NCBI RefSeq assembly: GCF_000973725.1
Contig: NZ_CP009621.1
Coordinates: 744,001-808,000, forward strand
Origin: Pontibacter korlensis
GTDB taxonomy: Bacteria > Bacteroidota > Bacteroidia > Cytophagales > Hymenobacteraceae
Length of the DNA: 64,000 nucleotides
Reading direction: 5' to 3'
The notes beneath the pieces are model-generated. The model worked only from the letters and a program-made list of their open reading frames with translations. It had not been told where the DNA came from and searched no databases. The translations under genes and the position numbers were made by a program. Below, in pieces: positions 9,105 to 18,434 of the stretch (the first letter of the stretch is position 1; each line of letters opens with the position of its first letter).

Positions 9105-11573
9105 TTACTGCTTAACCTGCTGCCCTTTTTCTAGGCTCCAGTCGTTTCCGTAGAATCCAGCTGCTTTTACTCCTCCTAATCCTTTTTTCAGCATATCCAG
9201 TGTAAACACCATGTAATCTGGGAAACCGCTGCCTCCCGCAAAATACTGGTTTGCATCAGCTGCCTGCATACCTTTCAGTCCTGTTCCGGTAATTACCGCT
9301 ACAGAGGCTACTTCGCTGTCAGGACGTGGCCACATGAAGTATGCTCCAAGATCATCTCCTTTGTATACTTTGTCACCAACTTTTAAACTTCCACGCTGTG
9401 CCTGTATAGGGCTTTTACCCAACAGTCCTTTCCAGGCCCTGTTGGAGGTGGCGTTCCCGTAAAGTATAACACCTCTGTCTGCGAAGGCAGCTGGCTTAAA
9501 ATCTTTATCCGCAACTATGTCTACAGCACCATTTCCTCTGTAGTACCATACCTCGGCATCATAACGTGCCTTGTTATAAGACCACTCGTTTTCTTCTTTG
9601 CTTCCCGCTGTGCTGTACACAAACACCATCCGGTGGTTGAAGGGCTCTTTGAAAGTACCATTGCGACCTGCCCCCTTTTGGGTATCCAGTGCCGGCTTTT
9701 TACCGAGCTTCCAGCTGCTATCGCCCTTGTACAAGTATACTGTTTCTCCTTCTGCCTTTACCTCATAAGAAAGAGGAGCTTGATTATCAAGCGAGATAGA
9801 GATCTTGTCACCTTTCTGAAAATCATTCAAGGCTATACTTAGAATCCCGATGTTTTCTGTTTTACCAGCAATGGCCTTTGATTTTTTATTCCGATCAAGC
9901 TGTACCCTGCTATACTTTAGCGCCTCTTGCTGCTGCATCACCGATACCCAGTGATAGGTCGACGAGATGGCAGGGTTCGCAGTGCTAAAGTTGATTTTGT
10001 TTACAGCACTATCCTCCGGTATGGTGTGCCATCTAAAGTAGTCAAAAATTGGTTTCCAATCCACACTTTCATTACCAAACCAATGAGAGCCACCCGGATA
10101 CTCATAATAACTGAAGTCTTTATGAAACGAGGCCAGCACCGCTCTCATCTGCCTGGCATAATCTACAGACACTACTTTGTCGCTATCACCGTGGTGAATG
10201 TAAACGCCGCCGGCTCCGTAATTCTGCGCTAGTTCAAGTACATTACTAGGGTTACTTGCCTGTAGCAACAGGCTCTCCATTGCTGTTTTACCAGCTTCCG
10301 GAATCTTCCCATCCGCTGAGCCATAGGCAGACAAGGTAGGGTAACCAGCGCACGGCGCTATGGCCGCCCACTTACCCGGGTATGTAGCTCCTAAGTACCA
10401 GGTACCATGCCCGCCCATGGAGTGGCCAGTCAGGTAAATGTGCTTCGGGTCAGGGTTGAATTTCTTTTTGGCAAGCTCAAACACCTCCAGGGCATCTAGT
10501 CGCCCCCAGTCCTCCCAGTTAAAGCCGCGCGGACGGCGGTTTGTAGGGGTTACCACCACTCCCCAATCTTTAGGTTGATAGGCTCTGGCCTGGCCGATGG
10601 CTTCCACACCGGCACCATGTACCGACAGGAACAAGGCGGGAGATGTATTGCTTTTCGTTTGGCTTTGTGGCGCCACCCCAAAATACTGAACGCTTCCGTC
10701 TATATCACTTACAAAGGTGCTACTATAATGCTCATGCGGCTCTACGGCCCCTATCTTTACCTCTTGGGCATCGAGCACTTTGCCTTTTTGCAGCAAACTG
10801 ATGTGAGCTGTGTACTCCCCTTTTGCCTGCACACTACCTGGATCGATCCGGAAGCCAACTTTACGAATAGTCATTGCCGGAACGGTCGGCACAGCAGTTA
10901 TAAGCTCTTTGCCCCGCAACTGACTCTTAAACTGAAGGTTTGTTAAAGGCTTATTTGATGTGTTTATCACGACTACAGCTCCCCAAAGCGGTTGCTGTTG
11001 AGTGCCTACTATAATGCTAGGCAAAGTAGGATCTTCTTTGTTGATCAGTACGGGTTTAGCTGGAACATCCAGTTTTGCTGAAATGCCAGCCCAGGCCGAA
11101 AACCTGGACCCTCTTATAATTAGTTCGTTTGTTCCTTTTTTTAGTTGTACAGGCAGTTGCAGCCATCCATCGCTATAGATGTCGCCCGTACGAGGCTGAC
11201 CATTGAAGTACAGCATACTGTGCCCTGAGACATGTAGTAGGGCTGCTTGCTCCCGGTCTGATTGATAGGTAAGGTATAAATATCCATTAGCCAGTGCTCT
11301 GCCTTTGAATTCATTGGCACTATCTGCACTAATGGCACGCCAGGCGGCACTACGACCATCTTCGCCTGTAAAAACCACCTGCCCTTCCACAGGCCTTTTC
11401 AAGCTATTGTTGTAAAGTTGATACGCCAGTTGGTCTGTATAAAGAGCCTCCCTTCCGTACTGATGACAATCCTCCACCAACAGGCCCTTAGTAAACTGAT
11501 AAGCATTTTGCCCCTTGGCATGCGCACAAAAGACTAAAAGTAGTAAGGCTAATAAGTACTTGCTGTTTCTCAT
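9105..11573 (-). CDS. Secreted alpha/beta hydrolase, prolyl-oligopeptidase/esterase-like
   Basis: An 822-residue exported protein (signal peptide about 1-21). Residues ~25-290 form beta-rich accessory domains with a carbohydrate-binding feel. A peptidase S9/PHB-depolymerase-like alpha/beta hydrolase core follows: GHSMGG puts the nucleophile at S385, HHGDSDKVV supplies the acid (D463 or D465), and GGSHWFG the histidine at H497. A C-terminal region of ~300 residues has no domain I can name. Similar proteins are common in Bacteroidota PULs, annotated as prolyl oligopeptidase family; many probably act as carbohydrate esterases. Here it is the first gene after the SusD hairpin, ahead of the fucosidases. 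The catalytic triad is visible, but the true substrate (ester or peptide) is not. Confidence 0.8.
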   Translation of the reverse strand: MRNSKYLLALLLLVFCAHAKGQNAYQFTKGLLVEDCHQYGREALYTDQLAYQLYNNSLKRPVEGQVVFTGEDGRSAAWRAISADSANEFKGRALANGYLYLTYQSDREQAALLHVSGHSMLYFNGQPRTGDIYSDGWLQLPVQLKKGTNELIIRGSRFSAWAGISAKLDVPAKPVLINKEDPTLPSIIVGTQQQPLWGAVVVINTSNKPLTNLQFKSQLRGKELITAVPTVPAMTIRKVGFRIDPGSVQAKGEYTAHISLLQKGKVLDAQEVKIGAVEPHEHYSSTFVSDIDGSVQYFGVAPQSQTKSNTSPALFLSVHGAGVEAIGQARAYQPKDWGVVVTPTNRRPRGFNWEDWGRLDALEVFELAKKKFNPDPKHIYLTGHSMGGHGTWYLGATYPGKWAAIAPCAGYPTLSAYGSADGKIPEAGKTAMESLLLQASNPSNVLELAQNYGAGGVYIHHGDSDKVVSVDYARQMRAVLASFHKDFSYYEYPGGSHWFGNESVDWKPIFDYFRWHTIPEDSAVNKINFSTANPAISSTYHWVSVMQQQEALKYSRVQLDRNKKSKAIAGKTENIGILSIALNDFQKGDKISISLDNQAPLSYEVKAEGETVYLYKGDSSWKLGKKPALDTQKGAGRNGTFKEPFNHRMVFVYSTAGSKEENEWSYNKARYDAEVWYYRGNGAVDIVADKDFKPAAFADRGVILYGNATSNRAWKGLLGKSPIQAQRGSLKVGDKVYKGDDLGAYFMWPRPDSEVASVAVITGTGLKGMQAADANQYFAGGSGFPDYMVFTLDMLKKGLGGVKAAGFYGNDWSLEKGQQVKQ

Positions 11574-11642
11574 TGTGTTCCGTTTAGCTATGCTGAATTG
11601 ACACCCTTCCAGGTAAAAGAGGAGAAGAAGCCATGGTAAAAT

Positions 11643-11681
11643 GAAAGAGGTTGCTAGGCGTCTTGTCTAACAACCTCTTTC
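11643..11681 (-). terminator. Hairpin after susD (attenuating terminator)
   Basis: Arms GAAAGAGGTTG and CAACCTCTTTC pair perfectly and extend by a further TAG/CTA after one mismatch. On the minus strand the hairpin is followed by an AT-rich ATTTTA tail. It sits just past the SusD stop, so it may lower expression of the downstream enzymes relative to SusC/SusD. Confidence 0.7.
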
Positions 11682-11693
11682 CATAAGTTCACT

Positions 11694-13262
11694 TTATCTT
11701 ACATCCCAGAAAATCTTTCCGGTACGTACATCTTTGCCCTGCACAGCTTGATAGTTTTCTTTGTTGTAAGCCATTTCGCTGCTAGGGTAAACCAGTCGTG
11801 TAGGTGGCGCTTCGTAACCAGCTAAAGTTGCCGGAACAAAAGTAAGTTGCGGATATCCGGTTCTTCTGTATTCTGACCAGCTCTGCACAGACTGCAGGAA
11901 ACCGAAGTGCACCCACTTCTGAGTCCAGATCTTCGCTAACTTCTCCTCTTGAGAACCTGCGTAGGCTACAGCAGGGTTTTCAATGAAAGCATTTACTTCT
12001 TCACTAGTAGGAGGAGTTTCTTTCTGTCTTGAGCTAGAGCTTGTGTTGTGGAGGTTATAGTAAAAATCCACCGACTGCTTCAGAGCTGTTTCATAGGCTT
12101 GCTCCGGATCTCCTCCACCCCAACGCTCAAATGCTTCTGCCTTCAGGAAGTTAACTTCAGCGGCTGTTATAACTATGCCTGGCAGGTTGCCATTGAAAAG
12201 GAAAGTAGCTGAATCAAGAATAGCATACTCTTCTCTCCTCTGGGTTTGCTCCTCAGCACCGAAGCTCATTGGCATTGCTCTGAACTCTGCATTCTGCTGG
12301 AACGTACCTGACACGTTTCTTCCGTACTTGTCAAAAAGGACTTCTATACGAGGGTCGTTAGCTGGCTTTAGAACGTTCTCCAGCATATACTCAGGAGCAG
12401 AGTGGCTATTGATTTCCGTTAAAGCATTGTTTAGGTTATCAATGTAGTTCGTGAGTGGTGCAAGCAGAATGTTATACTGCGACTCGTCTACCAGTGGGTA
12501 TTGCCCAGGATTACCCAGCATTTCGGTAACTTCTTCTCTAGCAGCCGCCTCATTTACAAAAGAGGTACGCATAAGCAGGCGCAGGCGCAAAGAGTTAGCA
12601 TAGCGCTCCCACTTATCAATATTACCGCTTAGCAGGATATCCTGCTTTTGGAAGGATGCTGTTGACTGTGCGTTTGCAAAGAAGGCTGATGCTTCCTCCA
12701 GGCCAGTTAAAATGGCACTGTACACCTCTTCCGCACTATCAAACTTAGGTCGTGTTACGGCACCCGTTAAGTTCAGGCTACCTGCTTCACTAAAAGGGAT
12801 GTCGCCCCACATGTCTACCATTTTAGACGCCTCATCCAGCATCACAACCTTGGCAGCCTGTACAAACACCTCAGCAGATGCTTTCTCATTCTCAGGCAGG
12901 GCAGCATACGCCGCCTCTATGGCTCTGTAGTGCGCCATGGCTCCACCTCCATCTCCTCCGGGTCTGTAAAAGTCATCCCAGCGGTTCTGGATGTATCCAG
13001 GGTTTTGCTGATACATGGTGCTAGAGTTCTGGAAAGACAGAGACTGTGTGTAAACACCTGGCTGCATGGCAATAAAGGTACGAACGTCCCAGTAGGAAGG
13101 GCGCACACGGTTATTGTCCAGCATTTCAGTAAAGAAACCTCCTATAGATGCCTGAGTAGTTTCCTCCGGGTTGTAAAAGTTATCCTCCAACTCATCTTTA
13201 CATGCAGTTAAGCTTGTGAAGGCAGTTGTAATACTAACTATATAAATAAATATCCTTTTCAT
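11694..13262 (-). CDS. SusD/RagB-family glycan-binding lipoprotein
   Basis: A 522-residue surface lipoprotein with leader MKRIFIYIVSITTAF and lipobox SLTAC (C21). The body has the helical TPR-rich SusD pattern with alternating aromatic residues; the FLKAEAFERWGG stretch and the closing RTGKIFWDV are characteristic of the SusD-like_2 branch. SusD proteins cap a SusC barrel and bind the incoming oligosaccharide. It follows SusC by 37 bp in the same direction, which is the standard pair. Full length, nothing odd. The bound glycan cannot be read from the sequence; the neighbouring enzymes point to a fucosylated glycan. Confidence 0.93.
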   Translation of the reverse strand: MKRIFIYIVSITTAFTSLTACKDELEDNFYNPEETTQASIGGFFTEMLDNNRVRPSYWDVRTFIAMQPGVYTQSLSFQNSSTMYQQNPGYIQNRWDDFYRPGGDGGGAMAHYRAIEAAYAALPENEKASAEVFVQAAKVVMLDEASKMVDMWGDIPFSEAGSLNLTGAVTRPKFDSAEEVYSAILTGLEEASAFFANAQSTASFQKQDILLSGNIDKWERYANSLRLRLLMRTSFVNEAAAREEVTEMLGNPGQYPLVDESQYNILLAPLTNYIDNLNNALTEINSHSAPEYMLENVLKPANDPRIEVLFDKYGRNVSGTFQQNAEFRAMPMSFGAEEQTQRREEYAILDSATFLFNGNLPGIVITAAEVNFLKAEAFERWGGGDPEQAYETALKQSVDFYYNLHNTSSSSRQKETPPTSEEVNAFIENPAVAYAGSQEEKLAKIWTQKWVHFGFLQSVQSWSEYRRTGYPQLTFVPATLAGYEAPPTRLVYPSSEMAYNKENYQAVQGKDVRTGKIFWDVR

Positions 13263-13299
13263 GATTCTGTTTATTAAGTGTTAAGTCGCCTACCAGTAA

Positions 13300-16200
13300 T
13301 TAAAAGCTAGCATTGATTTGGATACCGTAGCTTCGGGTGGCAGCGCTAGACCCTTCGTCTATACCTTGTCTGTACCACTGTGTACCAATCGGCGCCTCAG
13401 GGTCAAGGTTTTCAAGAGTTCTCCAGAAGTAGAAGAGGTTTCTACCAACAAGAGATACACGAAGGTTCTGCAGCTTAAACTTCTGGGCGAAAGCCTTCGG
13501 AATGTTGTAGCCTAACACGAGTTCTCGCATCTTAACATAGCTGTTATCATACACAGAACCTTTAGCGTTCCAGGCATCAGCTCCCCAGTAGAAGGTATTA
13601 ATGTAATAAGTAGCGGCATCTACAACTGTGGTGTTTGGAGCACCCTCAGGTGTTACGCCATCCAGTAAAACACCGTCGTGGTATACAGTGCCACCATTTG
13701 GTGCGGTAGCATCGTGGCTTGGCAGGAGCACCTTGTTATTATCTGCATCTATGTAGTATGGCAGACCTCCGTTTTCTGCATCGCGGTACTGCATCGTGTT
13801 TTCAAACATACCTGCACCGTAAGCATACTTCAGAGGCGTAGATACAATTTGTCCACCTAAGCGGTAATCCACCAGGAAATCAAGGGAGAAGTTTTTGTAG
13901 GATAAAGTATTAGAGATACCTCCAACTACTTTTGGAAGTATGTTACCGGCTTTCTCATAACGTGTTTTGTCGATAACGTACAAACCATTCGAGCCTATGA
14001 TATGGTTACCATTCGCATCTGTTGCACGAGGGAATACAAAAATATCACCTATTGTCTCGCCAACTTTAGCAACTACACGCACAGCACTCTGCTCTGCATC
14101 ATAGAACACAAGCTCCTCAAGCCCTTCATTCAGGCTATGTACTTTACTTCTGTTCAAGGCAAAGTTAAAGCGGGTAACCCAGTTGATAGCGCCAGATACA
14201 GGATTAGCATCCAAAGCAAGCTCCCAACCGTAGCTACGAATCTCTCCGATGTTCGAGATTCTTGAGCTGGCGCCAGTACTTGTAGGCAATGATAAAGGAA
14301 GAATCTGGTTCTCTACTCTGTTATTATAGTATGAAAGGTCTAAACCAATCTTGCCATCCAGAATTCTTGTTTCCAAACCGAACTCCGCCTCATACTTGTT
14401 CTCTGCTTTAAGGCTCTCGTTACCATAAAACGATTTAGCACTTAAAGATGGAACCGGACCATTTATCGTCTGTAGCGGGGTCTGGCTATAGGTAATATTT
14501 GCCTGGTAGTATGGCGGCGCATTACCTACCACACCATAAGAGGCCCTTATTTTACCATAGCTTAGGAATGTTGGTAGCGTAAATGCATCTGTAAATACAA
14601 AGCCTGCATTTACAGAAGGATAGAAGTAATTGTTATTTGCTGCAGGCAGTGTAGAAGTATACTCTTGTCTTCCTGTTCCTTCCACATACAAGAAGTCTTT
14701 GTAGTTAAGGCTCAAGGTACCTAGGTAGGCATACTTAGTAACTTCAGCACGAGAGGCAGATGTAGTTGGTAAGTTGAATGAGTTATTCAAGCTGAACCAG
14801 TTGGCTGTGGTTAATCCATCTCTGGTACCAGAAGACTGGTCGCGGTAATTCTCCCTTCTACCCTGGAAACCACCGTTCACGGTAAACTCTAAGCTTTCAC
14901 TTAAGTTGTTAGTGTAAGAAAGCAAGGCATCTCCATAAAAAGTAGAATAGCGTCCTTTAGATGTTCCAAAATATCCTGTGCTGTTGTTTTGGTTAAACGC
15001 AATTGGATACTCGTTAAACTGTCTGCTTTCTATAGCTCTACTAGTAAAGTCATTTCCTACACGACCTCTAAAATTGAGTCCCTTACCGATATCATAGTTA
15101 AGCGTTGCACTTGTAATCAGGCGGTCCTCATATTCCTCTTCCCTGTTTCTCAGCTGATTCCATAAGAAGTTTAGCACCTCTGGTCTGATGTTGTAAGCAA
15201 GCGCCTCTTCTGGGTTACGATCACGCTGATTTGGTAACACGTACTTATATCCATCAGAAGTCTGGTATTTGTTTAACCAAACAGACATGTCTTCGGAGCG
15301 ACCAAGAAAGCCATCATAAGAAGCTGTCAGACGGTTAATCTGCATCGGGCGATTTTTGATGTAGTTGTTTACATAGTTTGCAACAACGTCAGCTGTCACA
15401 CGATCATTTATCTTGAGTGTGCTGTTCAGGTTAAAAGTATTACGGTTCATCTTGCCGCCTCTCTGCACACCTTCATAATCGTTACGGGTGTAAGACAGTC
15501 GGTAAGATATTTTATCAGTTTGGTTAGAGAGTGCAGCATTTATAATAGAGCTATACCCTGTCTGGTAAAAGTCTTTGTAGTTATCTGGCTGTGCAGAGTA
15601 TGCTCTTGTAGTTCCATCCCACCAAGGGACCATTTGTCCTTCCATTTTAGGGCCGAATTGTGCCCAGGAACGGAAGTTAGGTCGTACGCTCTCTGCTACT
15701 CCGTCACCATCAGTATCTACTGGAATCCAGCCTTCTTCTGTAGCTCCAACTGAGAGGTTGGTGGCTCTGTCGTAGCCAGGCCCATAGGTGTTCTGGTATT
15801 TAGGAGTGAAGGCTACGTTCTCAAGGCTATAGGTGTAGTTTACATCAACTCCTAAACCTTCTCTCTGAGAACCCTTTTTAGTTGTGATTACGATTACTCC
15901 GCTAGCTGCATCAGAACCATAAAGCGCTGTAGCACTGGCTCCTTTCAACACTGTTAATGTCTCAATATCAGCAGGGTTAATATCTAAAATACCATTGCCT
16001 CTAATTCTCTGATCATCCCAGTAACCTCCATTATTAGCACCCGATGCACCTCTTTCATTATTGTTTCGGATAAGCACACCATCCACTACGTAAAGTGGCT
16101 GATTATTAAACGAAAGAGAGTTTATGCCACGAATCTGCACATTAACCCCACTTGTAGCACCACCTGGCGCAGTCGTGATTTTAACACCTGCTGCTTTACC

Positions 16201-16635
16201 ATACAGTGCAGAAGCGAAGTTGGTGTTACCTGCCTGCGTAATTTCCTGTGCACTTACTGTACTGGTAGCATATCCCAATGCTCTTTGTTCTTTTGCTATA
16301 CCTAAGGCGGTCACTACAACTTCGCCCAAGGCTTTTGCATCTTCGGCCAAAGTAACATTTACTGTTTCACGCCCTCCAATAGGTACCTCTTTTGTTGCGT
16401 AGCCGATAAAGGAAAAAACAAGTGTGCCATCGCTGGATGGAACCTGGAGTGAATAACTGCCATCGACACTAGTGGCAGTACCGGTTGAAGAGCCCTTCAG
16501 TAGCACAGTCACACCCGGTAGGGGCTGCTGGCTTCCATCGGTTACCCTTCCTTTAATTAACTGCTGTGCCCATGCCGTATGGCCACAGAGGGCAAGCATG
16601 ACACCAAGTAAAATAGAACTGTACTTGTTCCTCAT
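13300..16635 (-). CDS. SusC/RagA TonB-dependent outer-membrane transporter
   Basis: An 1111-residue protein with a signal peptide (to about AWAQ, residue 24), a carboxypeptidase-regulatory-like domain (about 27-100, LIKGRVTDGSQQPLPGV), a TonB-box-like EVVVTALG at 105-112, a plug domain with IRGINSLSFNNQPLYVVDG, then a long beta-barrel ending in an aromatic residue (NASF). This is the SusC-type architecture without an N-terminal STN signalling domain, so no anti-sigma partner is expected and none is seen. It imports oligosaccharides across the outer membrane using TonB energy, with the SusD lipoprotein immediately downstream as lid. It is the first gene of the leftward PUL, and the LacI regulator faces away on the other side of a 0.5-kb gap. 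Confidence 0.95.
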   Translation of the reverse strand: MRNKYSSILLGVMLALCGHTAWAQQLIKGRVTDGSQQPLPGVTVLLKGSSTGTATSVDGSYSLQVPSSDGTLVFSFIGYATKEVPIGGRETVNVTLAEDAKALGEVVVTALGIAKEQRALGYATSTVSAQEITQAGNTNFASALYGKAAGVKITTAPGGATSGVNVQIRGINSLSFNNQPLYVVDGVLIRNNNERGASGANNGGYWDDQRIRGNGILDINPADIETLTVLKGASATALYGSDAASGVIVITTKKGSQREGLGVDVNYTYSLENVAFTPKYQNTYGPGYDRATNLSVGATEEGWIPVDTDGDGVAESVRPNFRSWAQFGPKMEGQMVPWWDGTTRAYSAQPDNYKDFYQTGYSSIINAALSNQTDKISYRLSYTRNDYEGVQRGGKMNRNTFNLNSTLKINDRVTADVVANYVNNYIKNRPMQINRLTASYDGFLGRSEDMSVWLNKYQTSDGYKYVLPNQRDRNPEEALAYNIRPEVLNFLWNQLRNREEEYEDRLITSATLNYDIGKGLNFRGRVGNDFTSRAIESRQFNEYPIAFNQNNSTGYFGTSKGRYSTFYGDALLSYTNNLSESLEFTVNGGFQGRRENYRDQSSGTRDGLTTANWFSLNNSFNLPTTSASRAEVTKYAYLGTLSLNYKDFLYVEGTGRQEYTSTLPAANNNYFYPSVNAGFVFTDAFTLPTFLSYGKIRASYGVVGNAPPYYQANITYSQTPLQTINGPVPSLSAKSFYGNESLKAENKYEAEFGLETRILDGKIGLDLSYYNNRVENQILPLSLPTSTGASSRISNIGEIRSYGWELALDANPVSGAINWVTRFNFALNRSKVHSLNEGLEELVFYDAEQSAVRVVAKVGETIGDIFVFPRATDANGNHIIGSNGLYVIDKTRYEKAGNILPKVVGGISNTLSYKNFSLDFLVDYRLGGQIVSTPLKYAYGAGMFENTMQYRDAENGGLPYYIDADNNKVLLPSHDATAPNGGTVYHDGVLLDGVTPEGAPNTTVVDAATYYINTFYWGADAWNAKGSVYDNSYVKMRELVLGYNIPKAFAQKFKLQNLRVSLVGRNLFYFWRTLENLDPEAPIGTQWYRQGIDEGSSAATRSYGIQINASF

Positions 16636-17144
16636 TGTTTTAGTAGAGTTAGGTGAAACGAAGTAAGATGTAAGCTATTATATATAAACTACTTGTAAGA
16701 AATACTCAAAGTAACACCCACACTCATTACACATGCTAAAAGCCAAGCAAGGCAATTGTCCGGTTGGGCAATAATCTTCCCCACAACAGTATCCTTTAGA
16801 ACTCTAACCCCTCTATCAATGCAGCCTCTGGCATCACAGCAGATTAGTAATCAGATAGTAAGCGTGCAGCAACGGTCACTCACACGGCCTAACTTCGCAA
16901 TAACCTGTACTTGTATTAATATGCTCTTGACAATAAGACGATCAATACAAGCTTTAATCAACTGTTAAGCAGTTATTAAGGATGTGTAAACTCTCCACCA
17001 AGATAGGAGCATTACAAAACAAAAACAAGTGAAATAAAGAAATGTGTGCGCACACACTTATGTTGCTTAAGCCACAAACTTCCTTTATATTAGTCTAACA
17101 AGCAGCAAGCAGACTTAAACCAAGGTTTTCTACCTTCTCTTTGA
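16636..17144. promoter_or_regulatory. Divergent control region between susC and lacI-type gene
   Basis: An AT-rich 0.5-kb gap with no convincing gene. It must hold the promoters of both the leftward PUL and the rightward regulator. It contains the CG-centred palindrome listed separately and an 11-bp palindrome GATTAGTAATC at 16842-16852. Short ORFs here have no family resemblance. Confidence 0.6.
17043..17056. promoter_or_regulatory. Candidate LacI-family operator, perfect 14-bp palindrome
   Basis: TGTGTGCGCACACA is a perfect inverted repeat with a central CG step, the usual centre of LacI/GalR operators. It lies about 90 bp before the start codon of the adjacent LacI-type gene, a common autoregulation position. 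No second copy was noticed in the window. Confidence 0.6.
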
Positions 17145-18209
17145 ATGGATAAAAAGAAAATAAGAATAAAAGACATTGCACAGCTAGCCGGCGTCTCGGT
17201 AGGCACAGTAGATAGAGTGCTCCACAGGCGGGGAAAAGTATCAGATGAGGCACTACAAAAGGTCTTGGCTACTCTCCATGAAATAGACTATAAACCCAAC
17301 CTGATTGCCCGAACACTAGGATCCAGAAAGGCCAATCGAATTGCAGTACTTACACCAGATCCGACACTAGACGAGTACTGGCATCAATCTTTTTTAGGAA
17401 CGAACCTGGCGCTAGAAGAATGGGCACAGTATGATTTCGAGATTAAGACGTTCCCTTTTGACCTTTATGATAAAAGTTCCTTCAGGAGTGCGGCACAGGC
17501 CGCCTGTGATGCAGAACCAGACGGAGTCATCATTGCTCCTATCTTCTATCAGGAAGCCCTTCCTTTTTTCAAACATCTTGATACAAATGATATCCCGTAC
17601 ATCCTTATCAATACTAACATACCAGAGGCACAGCCTCTAAGCTTTATTGGTCAGAACCTGTATGAAAGCGGGAAAGTGGGAGCAGAACTTTTGCATTTGC
17701 GCCAAAAATGTACAGGTACGTTTGCGCTACTTCATATTAGCGAAGACAGCAATAACTCCCTTCACCTTCTGGAAAAGGAAAAAGGCTTTATTGACTACTT
17801 CCGTGAAGCAGACCTTGATGTTAGTATTAAGGTAATGAACCTTATCAACAAGGAGGAAGCTTCTGTGAAAAAGGAACTCTTAGATTTGATTTACACCCCA
17901 CAGCTCAATGGGATTTTTGTGTCTACCTCAAAAGCTTGCTCTTATGTAGCTTCGTTACTTGTAGAGCACGGAAAGCAACATGTAAGGCTTGTTGGGTATG
18001 ACTTGCTGGAGGAGAACATAAACTACATAAAATCTGGGGCTATAGACTTTCTTATCAATCAAAATCCCAAGCGTCAAACGTTTCTAGGCATAAGCCATTT
18101 AGCAAATTACCTGCTATTAAAGAAAGAGCCACCACAAAAAGACCTCTTCCCGCTAGAGATCATCACAAAGCACAACCTAAAGTCGTACTTAGAATCTGGA
18201 ATCCGTTAA
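17145..18209 (+). CDS. LacI-family transcriptional regulator
   Basis: A 354-residue protein with an N-terminal LacI helix-turn-helix (about 5-50, IKDIAQLAGVSVGTVDRVLH) and hinge region, then a periplasmic-binding-protein-like sensor domain (RIAVLTPDPTLDEYWHQSF onward) that would bind a sugar ligand. GTVDRVLH replaces the commoner TVSRVLN, a variant seen in the inositol/sugar-binding-like branch. It is divergent from susC, and the CG-centred palindrome sits in front of it, so it likely controls the PUL and itself. Most Bacteroides PULs use hybrid two-component or ECF systems; LacI control is more frequent in Cytophagales. A hairpin terminator follows 80 bp downstream. Confidence 0.92.
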   Translation: MDKKKIRIKDIAQLAGVSVGTVDRVLHRRGKVSDEALQKVLATLHEIDYKPNLIARTLGSRKANRIAVLTPDPTLDEYWHQSFLGTNLALEEWAQYDFEIKTFPFDLYDKSSFRSAAQAACDAEPDGVIIAPIFYQEALPFFKHLDTNDIPYILINTNIPEAQPLSFIGQNLYESGKVGAELLHLRQKCTGTFALLHISEDSNNSLHLLEKEKGFIDYFREADLDVSIKVMNLINKEEASVKKELLDLIYTPQLNGIFVSTSKACSYVASLLVEHGKQHVRLVGYDLLEENINYIKSGAIDFLINQNPKRQTFLGISHLANYLLLKKEPPQKDLFPLEIITKHNLKSYLESGIR

Positions 18210-18288
18210 ACGGTAATGATGCTTGTACTAAGCTTTTGCCATCACGATTAAGTTAAGAGGAAGGAATAAAGAAGTATAGAAAACAAAA

Positions 18289-18314
18289 CCCGAAACAATA
18301 TTGCTTCGGGCTTT
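18289..18314 (+). terminator. Intrinsic terminator after LacI regulator
   Basis: CCCGAA and TTCGGG pair around a short loop that itself can pair CAA with TTG; a CTTT tail follows. It lies between the rightward regulator and the end of the leftward DUF1080 gene, so it may serve both directions. Confidence 0.65.
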
Positions 18315-18434
18315 CGTGTGATCTAAATCAAAATGAAGGTAATCTTTTCTTATGCGCGTTATGCATCTGAACAGAGAAACTGTTTCAGCTAACGCTCATG
18401 CTATTTTCTAATACATCTGGATTAACACAACAGG

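Noticed and set aside
16842-16852. Palindrome GATTAGTAATC as a second LacI operator
   Set aside because: No central CG, unlike the 17043 site, and AT-rich palindromes of this length are expected by chance.
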